NCBI GenBank assembly: GCA_019359675.1
Contig: JAHHGX010000031.1
Span: 248,001 to 312,000, forward strand
From: Calothrix sp. FI2-JRJ7
Lineage (GTDB): Bacteria; Cyanobacteriota; Cyanobacteriia; Cyanobacteriales; Nostocaceae
Length of the DNA stretch: 64,000 nt
Direction of reading: 5' to 3'
The notes beneath the pieces are model-generated. The model saw nothing but the letters and a program-made list of their open reading frames with translations. It was not told where the DNA came from and did not search any database. This document shows positions 8,887 to 19,162 of the stretch, piece by piece; the stretch's first letter is position 1, and each line of letters opens with the position of its first letter. Made by a program: the position numbers and the translations under genes.

Positions 8887-9354
8887 ATGACTCATCCGTT
8901 AGTCCCACAAGTTATAGAAATGGCGACACCAGTGGCAGAAGAACTGGGGTTAGAAGTTGTTGGCGCTGTTTTTCATACAAATCAGCGTCCTCCTGTTTTA
9001 CGGGTAGATATTCGTAATAAAGAGCAGGATACTGGTTTAGACGATTGTGAGCGAATGAGTCGTGCGTTAGAAGCCTCATTAGATGCAGCATCGATTATTC
9101 CAGATGCTTATGTGTTAGAAATCTCCAGTCCTGGTATTTCTAGACAACTAACTACTGACCGGGAATTTATTTCCTTTAAAGGCTTTGGTGTTATTGTCTC
9201 GACTTCGCCACCCCATGAAGGACAACAGGACTGGGCAGGTCAACTAATTCGTAGGGATGAAAATAAAGTTTTTTTAAACCTAAAAGGAAGAATTGTTGAG
9301 ATTCCTCGCTCTCAAATTACCAAAGTTCAGCTTGACGAGCGTCGAGGTAAATAG
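8887..9354 (+). CDS. rimP: Ribosome maturation factor RimP
   Basis: 155 residues, the normal length. RimP binds the 30S precursor and helps its maturation. Visible features are the N-terminal domain ('[14 protein letters not shown]...LRVDIRN'), the conserved '[15 protein letters not shown]' helix and the '[14 protein letters not shown]' motif, then the small C-terminal SH3-like barrel. It is first in the rimP-nusA-ylxR-infB order known from many bacteria. The start is fixed by the preceding hairpin and the conserved N-terminus. Confidence 0.96.
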   Translation: MTHPLVPQVIEMATPVAEELGLEVVGAVFHTNQRPPVLRVDIRNKEQDTGLDDCERMSRALEASLDAASIIPDAYVLEISSPGISRQLTTDREFISFKGFGVIVSTSPPHEGQQDWAGQLIRRDENKVFLNLKGRIVEIPRSQITKVQLDERRGK

Positions 9355-9638
9355 AAGCGCAATTATTTTTTCTGTCACGCGGCGCCTATCTATATATTAA
9401 GGGTAGCTCTAGAACTGACAGAATTTACGCGCGCTAGTTGATTATTGGTTTGTTACTAGTCGGCACGCGCTGACTGTGCGTGGTTATTTCGGCTTGCACC
9501 TCAAAGTCTGAGATGCAAGAGTTACACGCACTCAACTTTCACGGCAAATTTAAATATCAACCATGCAACTCACAATTACTACCAACAACTAAACAACTAA
9601 ACAATTAAATTAAAATCGATTCTTTGGAGATTTTCACT
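9355..9638 (+). other. rimP-nusA spacer with hairpin
   Basis: 284 bases without a gene. A hairpin formed by cttgcacctca and tgagatgcaag lies at about 9494-9520. The stretch just before nusA is A/C-rich with repeated 'caactaaacaa' tracts. The nusA ribosome-binding site (ttggaga) is at 9624-9630. Confidence 0.5.
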
Positions 9639-10994
9639 ATGTCAATGATTGAGTTACAGGGATTAAAAGAACTTATCGAAAGTATAAGCCGTGAGCGTAA
9701 TTTACCTCGTTCGGCTGTACAAGCTGCAATTCGCGAAGCATTATTAAAAGGATATGAACGTTATCGACGCGCTCAAAATATGGAGCGTAGACAGTTTGAC
9801 GAAGATTATTTCGATAATTTTGACGTTCAGCTTGATATCGAAGACCAAGGTTTTCGTGTGGTAGCAACCAAAACAATTGTTGAGCAAGTCGTTAACTCAG
9901 ACCATGAAATCTCACTCGAACAAGTCAAAGAGATGGGTGGTGAGGGAGCAGAGTTAGGGCAAGAAGTAATTCTTGATGTTACCCCTGACAAAAAAGAAGA
10001 GTTTGGACGCATGGCAGCGATGCAAACAAAGCAAGTGCTAGCGCAAAAGCTTCGCGACCAGCAGCGTCAAATGGTGCAAGAAGAGTTTCAAGACTTAGAA
10101 AGTTCGGTATTACAAGCGCGTGTACTGCGGTTTGAGCGTCAATCTGTAATTTTGGCGGTTAGCAGCGGATTTGGGCAACCTGAAGTCGAAGCTGAGTTGC
10201 CAAAGCGCGAACAGTTACCCAATGATAATTATCGAGCAAACGCAACATTTAAGGTTTATTTAAAGAAAGTATCTCAAGGGCAGCAGCGTGGACCCCAGCT
10301 ATTGGTATCTCGCGCTGATGCTGGTTTAGTAGTATATTTATTTGCTAATGAAGTTCCCGAAATTGAAGATGAAGTAGTACGAATAGTCGCTGTTGCTAGA
10401 GAAGCGAATCCCCCTTCTCGTTATGTAGGTCCAAGAACCAAAATTGCTGTTGATACTTTAGACCGTGATGTTGACCCTGTTGGCGCCTGTATTGGGGCAC
10501 GGGGATCACGAATTCAAGTTGTAGTTAACGAGTTGCGCGGTGAAAAAATTGACGTAATTCGCTGGTCTCCTGACCCTGCTACTTATATTGCTAATGCTTT
10601 GAGTCCTGCACGAGTTGACGAAGTGCGACTAATGGATCCCGAAACTCGTCAAACCCATGTACTAGTAGCCGAAGATCAATTAAGTTTGGCAATTGGTAAG
10701 GAAGGGCAAAACGTTCGGTTAGCAGCTCGCCTAACTGGTTGGAAAATAGATATAAAAGATAAAGCAAAGTATGACCGTGAAGGAGAGGATACTAAATTTG
10801 CTGCGGCACGTGCCAAAGCGGCAGAGGAAGCAGCACGACTTGAAGCTCTCGAAGACGAGTATGATCAGGAATATGACGAGGACGAGGAGTATGACGAAAA
10901 AATGGCATTAGGGCGAGATTTTGAGGATTTAGATGAAGATTTGGAGGAATTAGACGAGTTAGACTCAGACTTAGAGGAAGATGTGCGAAGATAA
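9639..10994 (+). CDS. nusA: Transcription termination/antitermination factor NusA
   Basis: About 451 residues from the ATG at 9639. The TTG at 9624 lies inside the ribosome-binding sequence, so the later ATG is preferred. NusA binds RNA polymerase and nascent RNA and controls pausing and termination. Domains in order: N-terminal RNAP-binding domain (1-125), S1 domain (about 130-200), KH1 and KH2 ('GACIGARGSRI', 'LSLAIGKEGQNVRLAARLTGWKIDI'). The C-terminus is a strongly acidic Asp/Glu/Tyr tail instead of the acidic repeat domains of E. coli NusA, which is usual for cyanobacteria. It lies between rimP and ylxR. Confidence 0.96.
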   Translation: MSMIELQGLKELIESISRERNLPRSAVQAAIREALLKGYERYRRAQNMERRQFDEDYFDNFDVQLDIEDQGFRVVATKTIVEQVVNSDHEISLEQVKEMGGEGAELGQEVILDVTPDKKEEFGRMAAMQTKQVLAQKLRDQQRQMVQEEFQDLESSVLQARVLRFERQSVILAVSSGFGQPEVEAELPKREQLPNDNYRANATFKVYLKKVSQGQQRGPQLLVSRADAGLVVYLFANEVPEIEDEVVRIVAVAREANPPSRYVGPRTKIAVDTLDRDVDPVGACIGARGSRIQVVVNELRGEKIDVIRWSPDPATYIANALSPARVDEVRLMDPETRQTHVLVAEDQLSLAIGKEGQNVRLAARLTGWKIDIKDKAKYDREGEDTKFAAARAKAAEEAARLEALEDEYDQEYDEDEEYDEKMALGRDFEDLDEDLEELDELDSDLEEDVRR

Positions 10995-11085
10995 AACTTT
11001 GACACTAAGTACCATTAGTAAGTAGAGTCAAAGAAACATTACATCTTTTTTTAAGAAAAGAGAGCGTTCTCTTCGTATCAGAATA

Positions 11086-11361
11086 ATGAAACCTAACTAT
11101 CGACGTTGTTTAAGCTGTCGCAAAATCGGTTTAAAGGAAGACTTTTGGCGGATTGTCCGCGTGTTTCCTTCTGGGCAGGTACAATTAGATGAGGGCATGG
11201 GGCGTTCTGCCTATATTTGTCCGTCTCTAGATTGTTTAGGAGCAGCTCAGAAAAAAAATCGATTAGGACGAGCGTTGCACGCAGCGGTCTCTGATGAAAT
11301 TTATCAGAGCTTGTGGCAACGGTTGACAGTGGTTCAACCTACAATCGTTAATATTGGTTAA
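11086..11361 (+). CDS. ylxR: YlxR family (DUF448) nucleic-acid-binding protein
   Basis: 91 residues. It has the family motif 'RRCLSCRK' near the N-terminus and 'GRSAYICPSLDCL', then 'KKNRLGRAL'. YlxR proteins bind RNA, and Bacillus and Clostridioides members (RnpM) modulate RNase P. Position between nusA and infB is the classical one. The cysteines are typical of the family. Confidence 0.93.
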   Translation: MKPNYRRCLSCRKIGLKEDFWRIVRVFPSGQVQLDEGMGRSAYICPSLDCLGAAQKKNRLGRALHAAVSDEIYQSLWQRLTVVQPTIVNIG

Positions 11362-11826
11362 AACCCCTAAAACAGCGTTACCCCTACAGGCAGTTTAAGA
11401 ACAGTCTTAATCTAATTGCTCGTCTAAATAATGGTGCGTAGCTTCGGGGTTAATGCCACAATAGTAGTTGAGTAGTTGTTAGTTGCTGATTATAAAATTG
11501 TTTAATCGCATAGGCGAATGCTCAAACCTGGGTTATTATCACTGTTTGATTGTGTCGAGTAAACTCAAAAAGAAAGTAACAAAACAAAAAAGACATTAAA
11601 TTGATACTCCTACTAGGTAGCGACAAAAAGCCGCAAGGCATTAAACCGATTAGGCGCGTGGGTAATGCCAGCATAAAAACAAACATCTCTCTTCCTATAT
11701 ATACTTGGAGGCACCGGCAAACAGTATTCGACGGCAACCTAAAAGCAGTAACCGAAGGATGGAGATGCGCGTACCAAAACGCTGGCAACCATCCGCAAAA
11801 ACTGTATTCTTATAGGGGAAGAGTGG
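11362..11826 (+). other. 465-base ylxR-infB spacer, probable infB leader
   Basis: No convincing gene is seen. An open frame at 11601-11846 overlaps the infB start and is not recognised. The stretch near infB can pair ggatgg (about 11757) with ccatcc (about 11789), so a structured leader is possible. The infB ribosome-binding site (ggggaagag) lies just before 11827. Confidence 0.4.
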
Positions 11827-14800
11827 ATGAACAACGGCAAAGTTAGAATCTATGAATTATCAAAGGAATTGAATTTGGATAACAAAGAGCTATTAGCAAT
11901 TTGCGACCAGCTCAATATCTCAGTTAAGAGTCATAGTAGTACAATTACAGAATCAGAGGCAGAGCTCATTCGGTTAGAAGCCGAGAAGCGACCACCTGCT
12001 CCTTCAAATATCAGAAAGGATAATGGCGCCAGTCAAAAAAATAATTTATCTTCGACTGGTAACAACCGACCGACAACACCAACCAAACAACAGATTTTAG
12101 AAATTCGCAAACCTAAATTGTTAAATAACTTTAATACCAACGCCGTTGATGCGTTCAGCCTCAGCAATAACCAATCCGCCAAATCTCCCTCAAACCCTCG
12201 ACCTATCGCTCCAGCAGTCTCCCCCATGAAGCCGACGGCACCTATTCGACCCGTAGCCCGCAATACAAGCGACTCCACACAACAACCTGCACCAGCAGTA
12301 AACGTGGATAGCAAGCCCAGTACCAATCAGCCCGCTGAGAAAATCGCTGCCGAGAAACCCGAAAAATCGGCACCTCCGCGTAACAAACCGGAGAAACCCC
12401 AGAAGCCACAGTTGTCGGCGCCTCCAAGCCGACCCGAGGCGCAATTAGAGGGTGCGATAGCTGGTGCGCCGACCGAAAAACCGGTATTGAAACGCGACCG
12501 TAGCGAGGCGCCACCAAGTAAGCCAAAGGGCAACAAAGGTGGTGCTGGAACAGCTACAGAACAACAGTCAGGAACGCCAAAACCAGCACGTCCAGGTGGC
12601 GGTGGTGCAGGCAAACCAGAAAGAGGAAATCGACAACCCGCAGGTGGTGGCGCCCCAAGCGACGTAGCTCGCCCAAATCGACCTTCGCGCTCTGCACCAG
12701 AAGCAGTTCCCGTTGCAACTGCACCAAGGCTAGTTGCACCACCATCACGACCACCAGCAGGTGGCGAAAAAACGGGCGATAAAACATCAACAACAACAAC
12801 AATTCCAGACGATACAATCGAACTTCGGCGCCCAAGTCCACCTCGTCCAAGTAAAGGTGGTAAAAAATGGGTTGAAGAAGAAATCGAAGAAACCAAAGAA
12901 TCAAAAGCAGCTAAAGCAGCCAAAGCGAAACGTAATAAACCCCTCATCGAAGAAGAATTTGACGAAGACGATCTTCTTGATGATGACGATCCAGATGCAC
13001 AAACTGCGATTCAGGTTAGCAACGCGATTGTTCGTCCTCCAAAACCAAAATCAACTAAACCAATTCAAGCTCCAACAAGCGCAGCTGTTACCCAACAACA
13101 AAGAGCAGTAAAAAGAGCTAATGCTTCTTCTTCGTCTTCTTCTCGCGACCAAAATAAGCGCCGTAACGACACAGAAGTCAAGCGCGAGCGCCCTTCAACA
13201 TTGATAGTAACTGGTACACTGACCGTACAGGAATTGTCGGATGCCATAGCTGTAGCTGATACCGAAATCGTTAAAATTCTTTTCATCAAAGGTATTCCAG
13301 TCAGCATTACTCAAAACCTCGACATCCCCACAATTACCTTAATTTGTACCGAGCTAGAAATTGCCGTCGAAACTCAAGAGAAAGAAGCAGAAGCTCGTAA
13401 AGTCACCGAAATGATCGAAGCTGGTGATTTAGATAATCTCCAACGTCGTCCGCCGGTTGTTACAATTATGGGTCACGTTGACCACGGTAAAACCACCTTA
13501 CTTGACTCGATTCGTAAAACGAAGGTCGCAGCAGGTGAAGCAGGTGGTATTACCCAGCACATTGGTGCCTACCACGTTGACGTTGAACACAACGGCGAAA
13601 TGCAACAAGTCGTGTTCCTTGATACACCTGGTCACGAAGCATTCACCGCAATGCGGGCACGAGGAGCGCGCGTTACTGACATCGCGATATTAGTCGTGGC
13701 AGCCGATGACGGTGTACGTCCACAAACAGTAGAAGCGATTAGTCACGCGCAAGCAGCAGGTGTACCAATTGTCGTCGCTATCAACAAAATTGATAAAGAA
13801 GGCGCCCAGCCCGACCGCGTGAAACAAGAGCTAACGCAGTATGGTATGACACCTGAAGAATGGGGTGGTGAGACCATTATGGTACCCGTCAGCGCCATCA
13901 GGGGTGAGAATTTAGACACCTTGCTAGAGATGATTTTGTTAGTAGCAGAAGTCGAAGAACTATCAGCGAATCCAAATCGTACAGCAAAAGGTACTGTTAT
14001 CGAAGCGCATCTTGATAAAGCGAAGGGAGCGGTTGCGACTTTATTGATTCAAAACGGTACATTGAGAGTCGGCGATATTCTGGTTGCTGGTTCAGTGTTC
14101 GGTAAAGTGCGGGCAATGGTCGATGACCACGGCAAGCGTGTAGATGTAGCTTCACCGTCGTTTGCGGTAGAGGTATTGGGCTTAAGTGACGTACCTGCCG
14201 CAGGTGATGAGTTTGAAGTATTCTTGGTAGAAAAAGAAGCGCGCTCAATTGCCGCTGTACGTGCCGAGAAGATTCGTCAATCACGTTTGATGCAAGGACG
14301 TGTCACTTTGGCGGGTATTTCCGCGAAAGCACAGGAAGGCGAACTGAAGGAACTCAACTTGATATTGAAAGGAGACGTTCAAGGTTCAGTCGAAGCAATT
14401 GTGGGTTCATTAAAGCAACTTCCACAAAACGAAGTGCAAATTCGCTTATTGCTTTCAGCCGCAGGTGAGATTACTCAAACTGATATTGACTTAGCAGCAG
14501 CGAGTGGTGCGGTTATTATTGGTTTCAATACTACCTACGCAAGTGGCGCCCGTTCTGCTGCCGACGAAGCAGGTGTGGATGTTCGCGAGTACAACATTAT
14601 TTACAAGTTACTCGAAGACATTCAAGATGCGCTCGAAGGTTTGTTAGAACCCGAATTGGTCGAAGAAGCATTGGGTACCGCCGAAGTTCGTGCCGTCTTC
14701 CCTGTTGGTCGTGGCGCCGTTGCAGGTTGCTACGTTCAAAATGGCAAGTTGATACGCAACTGCAAAGTACGAGTACTACGTGCAGGCAAACAACTCTTCG

Positions 14801-14970
14801 AGGGTGCGCTTGACTCACTCAAACGTATGAAAGAAGACGCGCGTGAAGTCAACGCTGGCTACGAATGTGGTATCGGCATCGACAAGTTCAACGACTGGGT
14901 AGAAGGTGACATCATCGAAGGCTTCCAGATGGTAACAAAACGCCGAACCCTAGCCTCCACCAAAAAATAG
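11827..14970 (+). CDS. infB: Translation initiation factor IF-2
   Basis: 1047 residues. IF-2 is the GTPase that brings fMet-tRNA to the 30S subunit and promotes subunit joining. The N-terminal IF2_N module ('[18 protein letters not shown]') is followed by a very long Pro/Lys/Ala-rich disordered region (about 60-430), a second IF2_N-like segment, the G domain with GHVDHGKT (about 548-555), DTPGHEAF (about 598) and NKID (about 654), and C-terminal domains II-IV. The long linker is typical of cyanobacterial IF-2. Because of its base composition it gives large spurious frames on the minus strand. Two hairpins follow the stop. Confidence 0.97.
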   Translation: MNNGKVRIYELSKELNLDNKELLAICDQLNISVKSHSSTITESEAELIRLEAEKRPPAPSNIRKDNGASQKNNLSSTGNNRPTTPTKQQILEIRKPKLLNNFNTNAVDAFSLSNNQSAKSPSNPRPIAPAVSPMKPTAPIRPVARNTSDSTQQPAPAVNVDSKPSTNQPAEKIAAEKPEKSAPPRNKPEKPQKPQLSAPPSRPEAQLEGAIAGAPTEKPVLKRDRSEAPPSKPKGNKGGAGTATEQQSGTPKPARPGGGGAGKPERGNRQPAGGGAPSDVARPNRPSRSAPEAVPVATAPRLVAPPSRPPAGGEKTGDKTSTTTTIPDDTIELRRPSPPRPSKGGKKWVEEEIEETKESKAAKAAKAKRNKPLIEEEFDEDDLLDDDDPDAQTAIQVSNAIVRPPKPKSTKPIQAPTSAAVTQQQRAVKRANASSSSSSRDQNKRRNDTEVKRERPSTLIVTGTLTVQELSDAIAVADTEIVKILFIKGIPVSITQNLDIPTITLICTELEIAVETQEKEAEARKVTEMIEAGDLDNLQRRPPVVTIMGHVDHGKTTLLDSIRKTKVAAGEAGGITQHIGAYHVDVEHNGEMQQVVFLDTPGHEAFTAMRARGARVTDIAILVVAADDGVRPQTVEAISHAQAAGVPIVVAINKIDKEGAQPDRVKQELTQYGMTPEEWGGETIMVPVSAIRGENLDTLLEMILLVAEVEELSANPNRTAKGTVIEAHLDKAKGAVATLLIQNGTLRVGDILVAGSVFGKVRAMVDDHGKRVDVASPSFAVEVLGLSDVPAAGDEFEVFLVEKEARSIAAVRAEKIRQSRLMQGRVTLAGISAKAQEGELKELNLILKGDVQGSVEAIVGSLKQLPQNEVQIRLLLSAAGEITQTDIDLAAASGAVIIGFNTTYASGARSAADEAGVDVREYNIIYKLLEDIQDALEGLLEPELVEEALGTAEVRAVFPVGRGAVAGCYVQNGKLIRNCKVRVLRAGKQLFEGALDSLKRMKEDAREVNAGYECGIGIDKFNDWVEGDIIEGFQMVTKRRTLASTKK

Positions 14971-14977
14971 TAAATTT

Positions 14978-15059
14978 GAGATTTTAGATTTTCTCTAAAA
15001 TCTCCAACTTTACTATTGAATTTATCAGCATTTAGTTGGGCACAATTATTCTTGTGCCC
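14978..15059 (+). terminator. Two hairpins after infB
   Basis: First stem: 11 perfect bases (14978-14988 with 14994-15004). Second stem: gggcacaa/ttgtgccc (15038-15045 with 15052-15059). T-runs after them are weak. They probably end the rimP-infB operon. The remaining bases to 15273 show nothing further. Confidence 0.6.
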
Positions 15060-15273
15060 CTTATAATTTGAATCAGAGATATAAATACAAGTTTCAAAAT
15101 TTACGTAATAATTTCGTCTGTTTAGTCATCAATGTAACAGAATTACTATGTAAACAAGATTAGTTTTATAAAGGAATAGTTAAAGTTAAAGTTAATTTTT
15201 ACTTTTTCAGGGTGCAAATTTACACTGCTTTGCCCCAATCGCTCTCGAAGTACAACTATCGGAGTTATGTATA

Positions 15274-15468
15274 ATGGGTAACATAAATTTAGAATCAAAT
15301 AACAATATAGCGGACACAGAAATTTGGAACAGCTTGCAACAAGCCATAGGCGCAAGCTCAGGTTTTTTACGTTGGCAACTCGAAGCAGGCGCCAAGTATC
15401 AAAACCTACGCCTGGAAGAACAAGTACAAAGGTATTTGCGAGAAACATTAGAAAATTTGGCGTACTAA
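15274..15468 (+). CDS. Small conserved cyanobacterial hypothetical protein
   Basis: 64 residues, acidic to neutral, predicted helical: 'IWNSLQQAIGASSGFLRWQLE' and 'RLEEQVQRYLRETLENLAY'. The ending resembles small cyanobacterial proteins of unknown function often seen beside infB. No signal peptide or membrane segment. It is convergent with the DUF1400 gene, which ends three bases away. Confidence 0.6.
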   Translation: MGNINLESNNNIADTEIWNSLQQAIGASSGFLRWQLEAGAKYQNLRLEEQVQRYLRETLENLAY

Positions 15469-15470
15469 CC

Positions 15471-16004
15471 CTAAAACCCCAAAATATTCTGTAAGCTCCC
15501 TTGCAAACTACGTAACTGGCGATAAGCTTTTTCAAGATTATCCCCATCTACTTCGACCTCTGTTCCTGGGTAATTTCTTATAACTTCAATCAACTTAATA
15601 TCATTATCCTTAGCAGCCGATAGTACAAGCGCAGTTCGCATAGCTTGCCTATCGGTTTTTCGCGTCGGTGTATGAATCACCTGACTAATTTGGTCTAAAA
15701 TTACATTCCCAACAGGGCTATTTAACACTCTCTCTAAAATAACAGGATTTACTTTTACAGGCGCCGTCAAATAGTTACGAACTTTTTGGGGGTCTTGTTT
15801 AGCTAACGTTAAAGCTGCGCGTAGTGCCAGTGAAGGTTGCCCAGTATCAGCGAGAGTCGAAAGTTCTTTTACAGGGAACGGTTGACGGAAAGCGCGATAT
15901 TTAAGAACAATCTGTTCTGCGGCAAATACAGGGGCAGTCATTGAAAACACGCACATGCTAGCAGCTATTATCAAGCAATAGCGCATTAATACAAATCGCA
16001 GCAT
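15471..16004 (-). CDS. Exported DUF1400-domain protein
   Basis: 177 residues. An N-terminal signal peptide ends near 'VFAAEQIVLKY'. The rest resembles DUF1400, usually the N-terminal part of cyanobacterial alpha/beta hydrolases ('FPVKELSTLADTG', 'LTAPVKVNPVILERVLNSPVGNVILDQISQVI'). Here the domain stands alone without a hydrolase, so it is not expected to be an enzyme. An internal Met at codon 7 could also serve as start. The periplasm or outer surface is the likely location. Confidence 0.75.
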   Translation of the reverse strand: MLRFVLMRYCLIIAASMCVFSMTAPVFAAEQIVLKYRAFRQPFPVKELSTLADTGQPSLALRAALTLAKQDPQKVRNYLTAPVKVNPVILERVLNSPVGNVILDQISQVIHTPTRKTDRQAMRTALVLSAAKDNDIKLIEVIRNYPGTEVEVDGDNLEKAYRQLRSLQGSLQNILGF

Positions 16005-16247
16005 TTACTTATATATATTTGAACCTAATTTTCATGTGACGATAATTACACCCAATTAGTTGCATGTATCACAGCAATAGCTTTTAACGTCATCTACCCA
16101 TAAATATAAATTCTGATTTTTGCAAGGAACTGTGCTGATAATGGGCGAGTCTTCCGGTATAGTTTTGCATGGGTTTGATAGCAACACTGCTGCCAAATAC
16201 ACCCAGTTCGACATGCCATATTTCACCTTTCTTTAGACGCGAATCAG

Positions 16248-17954
16248 ATGACACGTCAGGGTTTACACAATCAACGCAATAACAATTCCTCTTTTACACA
16301 CAGCAACCGTATGACCAAGCAACGTGCGCTGCCCGCTATCTTAACCGCTTTAATCGTAGCTTCTGGCGCCTCTACCATCGTGCCAGCATTTCTCAACAAT
16401 GCTGCTACCAACGCTCAAGTTCTAACTCGTACCGCTCAGGCTCCTGCTACTGGTACTATACTATACGTTAACTCAGCAACTGGCAATGATGCGGCAGGCG
16501 CCGGGACTGCTGAAGCTACACCATTTAAATCGATTAGTTTTGCTCTTAAACAAGCACAACCAGGTACTATTATTCAATTGGCGCCGGGAACTTATAACGC
16601 CGAAAGTGGCGAAACATTCCCAATTGCCTTAAATCCAGGAATCAGTCTACGGGGAGATGACAACTCTAAAGGTCAAACAGTGTTAATAAGTGGCGGTGGA
16701 TTTTACACGAGCCGTACTTTTGCACGTCAGAATATTACAATTTTGGCAGGTAATGACGCGGTAGTTTCTGGAGTTACAGTTACTAACCCTAACGGACGCG
16801 GAACCGCAGTATGGGTAGAATCGACGAATCCAACTATTCAAAATAGTACTTTTACACAAAGCGTTCGCGAAGGTGTCTTTGTCACAGGTACAGGTAATCC
16901 TAAAATCGAAAATAATATCTTTACTCTTAACCAAGGCAATGGCGTTTCAGTCGCTAAAAATGCCAAAGGTGAACTTCGTAACAACCAGTTTCAAAACACA
17001 GGTTTTGGAATTGCAGTTAGCGACAGCGCATCACCTTTAATTTCTGATAACCAAATTACTCAGAATAACGGTGGTATTGTAGTTAGTAGTACAGCTAAAC
17101 CAGTATTGCGGAACAACGTCATTCAAGATAACCGTGACCACGGTTTGATAGCAATTCAAAATGCAGAACCAGACTTAGGTACCCAAGAAAGTCCAGGTAA
17201 AAACCTAATTCGCAACAACGGTAAAAAAGACCCGAAAAAGTTCTTTGATATTTATAACTTTACTACAAACAAAATTATTACCGCTGTTGGTAACGATGTA
17301 GACCCAACCCGAACTTTAGGTAAAGTCGAATTAGTAGTAGCAAAAGTTGAACCACCAGTAGGAGGTGCAACAGCTTTCAAAGATGTAACTGGTGATTATT
17401 GGGCAAAAGCGCATATTGAAGCTTTAGCTTCGCGTAATATTATTGCCGGGTTCCCCGATGGCACCTTCAAACCAAACGAACCAGTAACACGCGCACAATT
17501 TGCGGCTATTATTGCTAAAGCCTTCAACCCAGCACCCAAGAGAGAAGCAGCTAACTTTACAGACGTAAAGAATGACTTTTGGGCTTTCCAAGTAATTCAA
17601 ACTGCCGCACGTGGTGGTTTTATCTCTGGTTATCCTGACCGTACATTTAAACCAGCACAACAAATTGAACGTGTACAGGTACTTGTTGCACTCGCAAATG
17701 GCTTAGGTTTAACTGCTCCCAACGCTAGCGTTAATTCTTTCTTTAGCGATGCTGCTCGTATTCCTAACTATGCAGCTAGTCCAGTTGCAGCCGCAACCTC
17801 TAGAGGACTAGTAGTCAACTATCCTACCGTGAGACAACTCAACCCAACTCGTCAAGCAACCCGTGCGGAAGTTGCAGCTTTTGTTTACCAAGCTTTAGTT
17901 AATGCCGGTCAAGCGCAAGCTATTCCTTCCCCTTATATCGTCAGAACCCCCTAA
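16248..17954 (+). CDS. DUF1565 right-handed beta-helix protein with S-layer homology domains
   Basis: 568 residues. A signal region (to about 55) precedes a DUF1565/pectate-lyase-like right-handed beta-helix ('ILYVNSATGNDAAG...TPFKSISFALKQAQPGT', then many 'I.NN.f..n' turns, to about 365). Three SLH-type segments follow: about 376-416 ('FKDVTGDYWAKAHIEALASRN'), 440-490 and 500-553, the last less typical. In cyanobacteria SLH domains can attach proteins to the cell wall. The beta-helix suggests polysaccharide binding or cleavage, but no catalytic residues are assigned. The start may also be the Met at codon 22, nearer the hydrophobic core of the signal. Confidence 0.85.
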   Translation: MTRQGLHNQRNNNSSFTHSNRMTKQRALPAILTALIVASGASTIVPAFLNNAATNAQVLTRTAQAPATGTILYVNSATGNDAAGAGTAEATPFKSISFALKQAQPGTIIQLAPGTYNAESGETFPIALNPGISLRGDDNSKGQTVLISGGGFYTSRTFARQNITILAGNDAVVSGVTVTNPNGRGTAVWVESTNPTIQNSTFTQSVREGVFVTGTGNPKIENNIFTLNQGNGVSVAKNAKGELRNNQFQNTGFGIAVSDSASPLISDNQITQNNGGIVVSSTAKPVLRNNVIQDNRDHGLIAIQNAEPDLGTQESPGKNLIRNNGKKDPKKFFDIYNFTTNKIITAVGNDVDPTRTLGKVELVVAKVEPPVGGATAFKDVTGDYWAKAHIEALASRNIIAGFPDGTFKPNEPVTRAQFAAIIAKAFNPAPKREAANFTDVKNDFWAFQVIQTAARGGFISGYPDRTFKPAQQIERVQVLVALANGLGLTAPNASVNSFFSDAARIPNYAASPVAAATSRGLVVNYPTVRQLNPTRQATRAEVAAFVYQALVNAGQAQAIPSPYIVRTP

Positions 17955-17963
17955 ATAATAATG

Positions 17964-17990
17964 TAGAGACGTGATTTATCACGTCTCCCT
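17964..17990. repeat. Palindromic 'gtagagacgt' repeat
   Basis: Ten-base arms gagacgtgat/atcacgtctc (17966-17975 with 17978-17987), directly after the SLH gene. Confidence 0.7.
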
Positions 17991-18058
17991 TGGGCGGAGT
18001 GTGGTTTTATATTGTGAGTTCTAATAATTTGATTCCCTAACCCCAAATTCGCGGGGGG

Positions 18059-18110
18059 GTAGAGACGTGATTAATCCCTTCGGGAAATCCTGCGGATAAC
18101 ACGTCTCTAC
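18059..18110. repeat. Palindromic 'gtagagacgt' repeat, long form
   Basis: The outer arms gtagagacgtg and its complement enclose an inner hairpin (atcccttcgggaaatcc). It lies between the convergent SLH gene and darG. The same long form is found in the nrtB-nrtC gap at 59319-59395. Confidence 0.7.
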
Positions 18111-18121
18111 AATTTCAATTT

Positions 18122-19162
18122 TCACTTTGGATTTAACCAGTTTTGTGCTTGTAACTGTTCCCAGGCTTTTTCAATATGTTGGGGTTTAAAAACGTTACGT
18201 TTTCTTTCGCTCCACTCATGCACAAGTGTTATTGCTTGTTCGCTATTACACGCAGGGTTTGGTTCAAAATGGGCAACCCAATGAACTGTTGCCAAAAGCT
18301 CCATCCCATAAGGAGTTTCAAAACCATATATCAAGTTGCTAACCCGCTGCAAACGTTCTTGGGCTTCTGGTTCGTTTTCTAAAAAAGCTTGTGCAGTTGT
18401 TCTACCTTCTGGCAATACATGAATTTCTCCCTTACCAGTCCCATCCCCATAACCCTGAATGTAATGCCCTTCGATATTTTTCAAAACATGATTAAGGTTA
18501 TTGGCGTAAGGACCATATATATGTTTCGTGTATTTAAGTTTTAAAGGTTCCCCTGCTTGTTGTAGAAAATAAGCAAGTTTTTGAACTTCAAGCTTGGTTA
18601 ATTCATAACCGAGAATTCCATATGCTTCCAACACGCTAATAAATAAAGCACGCGCGCGAGTCATGTTGGGCAAATCTATTGCAACAGGCATACTTTCTGC
18701 ACTTGGGGCGCCGGATGGTTCATAAATAATAACCCGTATATTTGGTAGCTGTGCAAATGCTGACTCAATCATCGGTTTGACCAAGTTCCAATCTAAACCA
18801 CCGTTCCCACATCCTAGAGGTGGTATAGCTATTGACGTTATTTCTAAGTGCTGAACTTCCGCGACTAGTGCCACTAGTCCTTGAGAAACATCTTCTATTT
18901 TAGATTTGCCTTTCCAATGGCGCTTTGTTGGAAAGTTAATAATATATTTAGGATTAAATAAATTACCTAGAGGGAACGTAAACATTTTCCCTGGTTGCAC
19001 TTGCTTCGCTTTACAAGCTTTTTCGTACTCACGGAAGTTTTCAGGGTAGGCTCTTTTGAATTGCAAGGCAATACCTTTGCCCATGACACCTACGCAATTA
19101 ACCGTGTTTACTAAGGCTTCAGCTTTTTCTTCCAACAGGTTGCCTTGCTTAAACTCAATCAT
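18122..19162 (-). CDS. darG: DarG-type antitoxin: DNA ADP-ribosylglycohydrolase macrodomain protein
   Basis: 346 residues, the length of full DarG. DarG removes ADP-ribose from thymidines modified by the toxin DarT and also binds DarT. The N-terminal macrodomain (about 1-155) shows 'ALVNTVNCVGVMGKGIALQFK' and 'IINFPTKRHWKGKSKIEDV', including Asn22 and Lys80 at the positions of known catalytic residues, and 'PPLGCGNGGLDW'. The C-terminal domain (about 170-346) has 'KLEVQKLAYFLQ' and 'YGPYANNL', similar to the DUF4065/Panacea-like domain of DarG. The expected partner darT (about 210 residues, normally just upstream) is missing: 377 bases upstream hold no such frame. It is therefore an orphan antitoxin. 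Confidence 0.88.
   Translation of the reverse strand: MIEFKQGNLLEEKAEALVNTVNCVGVMGKGIALQFKRAYPENFREYEKACKAKQVQPGKMFTFPLGNLFNPKYIINFPTKRHWKGKSKIEDVSQGLVALVAEVQHLEITSIAIPPLGCGNGGLDWNLVKPMIESAFAQLPNIRVIIYEPSGAPSAESMPVAIDLPNMTRARALFISVLEAYGILGYELTKLEVQKLAYFLQQAGEPLKLKYTKHIYGPYANNLNHVLKNIEGHYIQGYGDGTGKGEIHVLPEGRTTAQAFLENEPEAQERLQRVSNLIYGFETPYGMELLATVHWVAHFEPNPACNSEQAITLVHEWSERKRNVFKPQHIEKAWEQLQAQNWLNPK

Noticed and set aside
11601-11846. 81-residue open frame overlapping the infB start
   Set aside because: Not recognised, no good ribosome-binding site, and it overlaps a strongly supported start; more likely leader sequence.
12033-12947. Several long minus-strand frames inside infB
   Set aside because: They mirror the Pro/Lys/Ala-rich linker of IF-2 and have no protein-like features.
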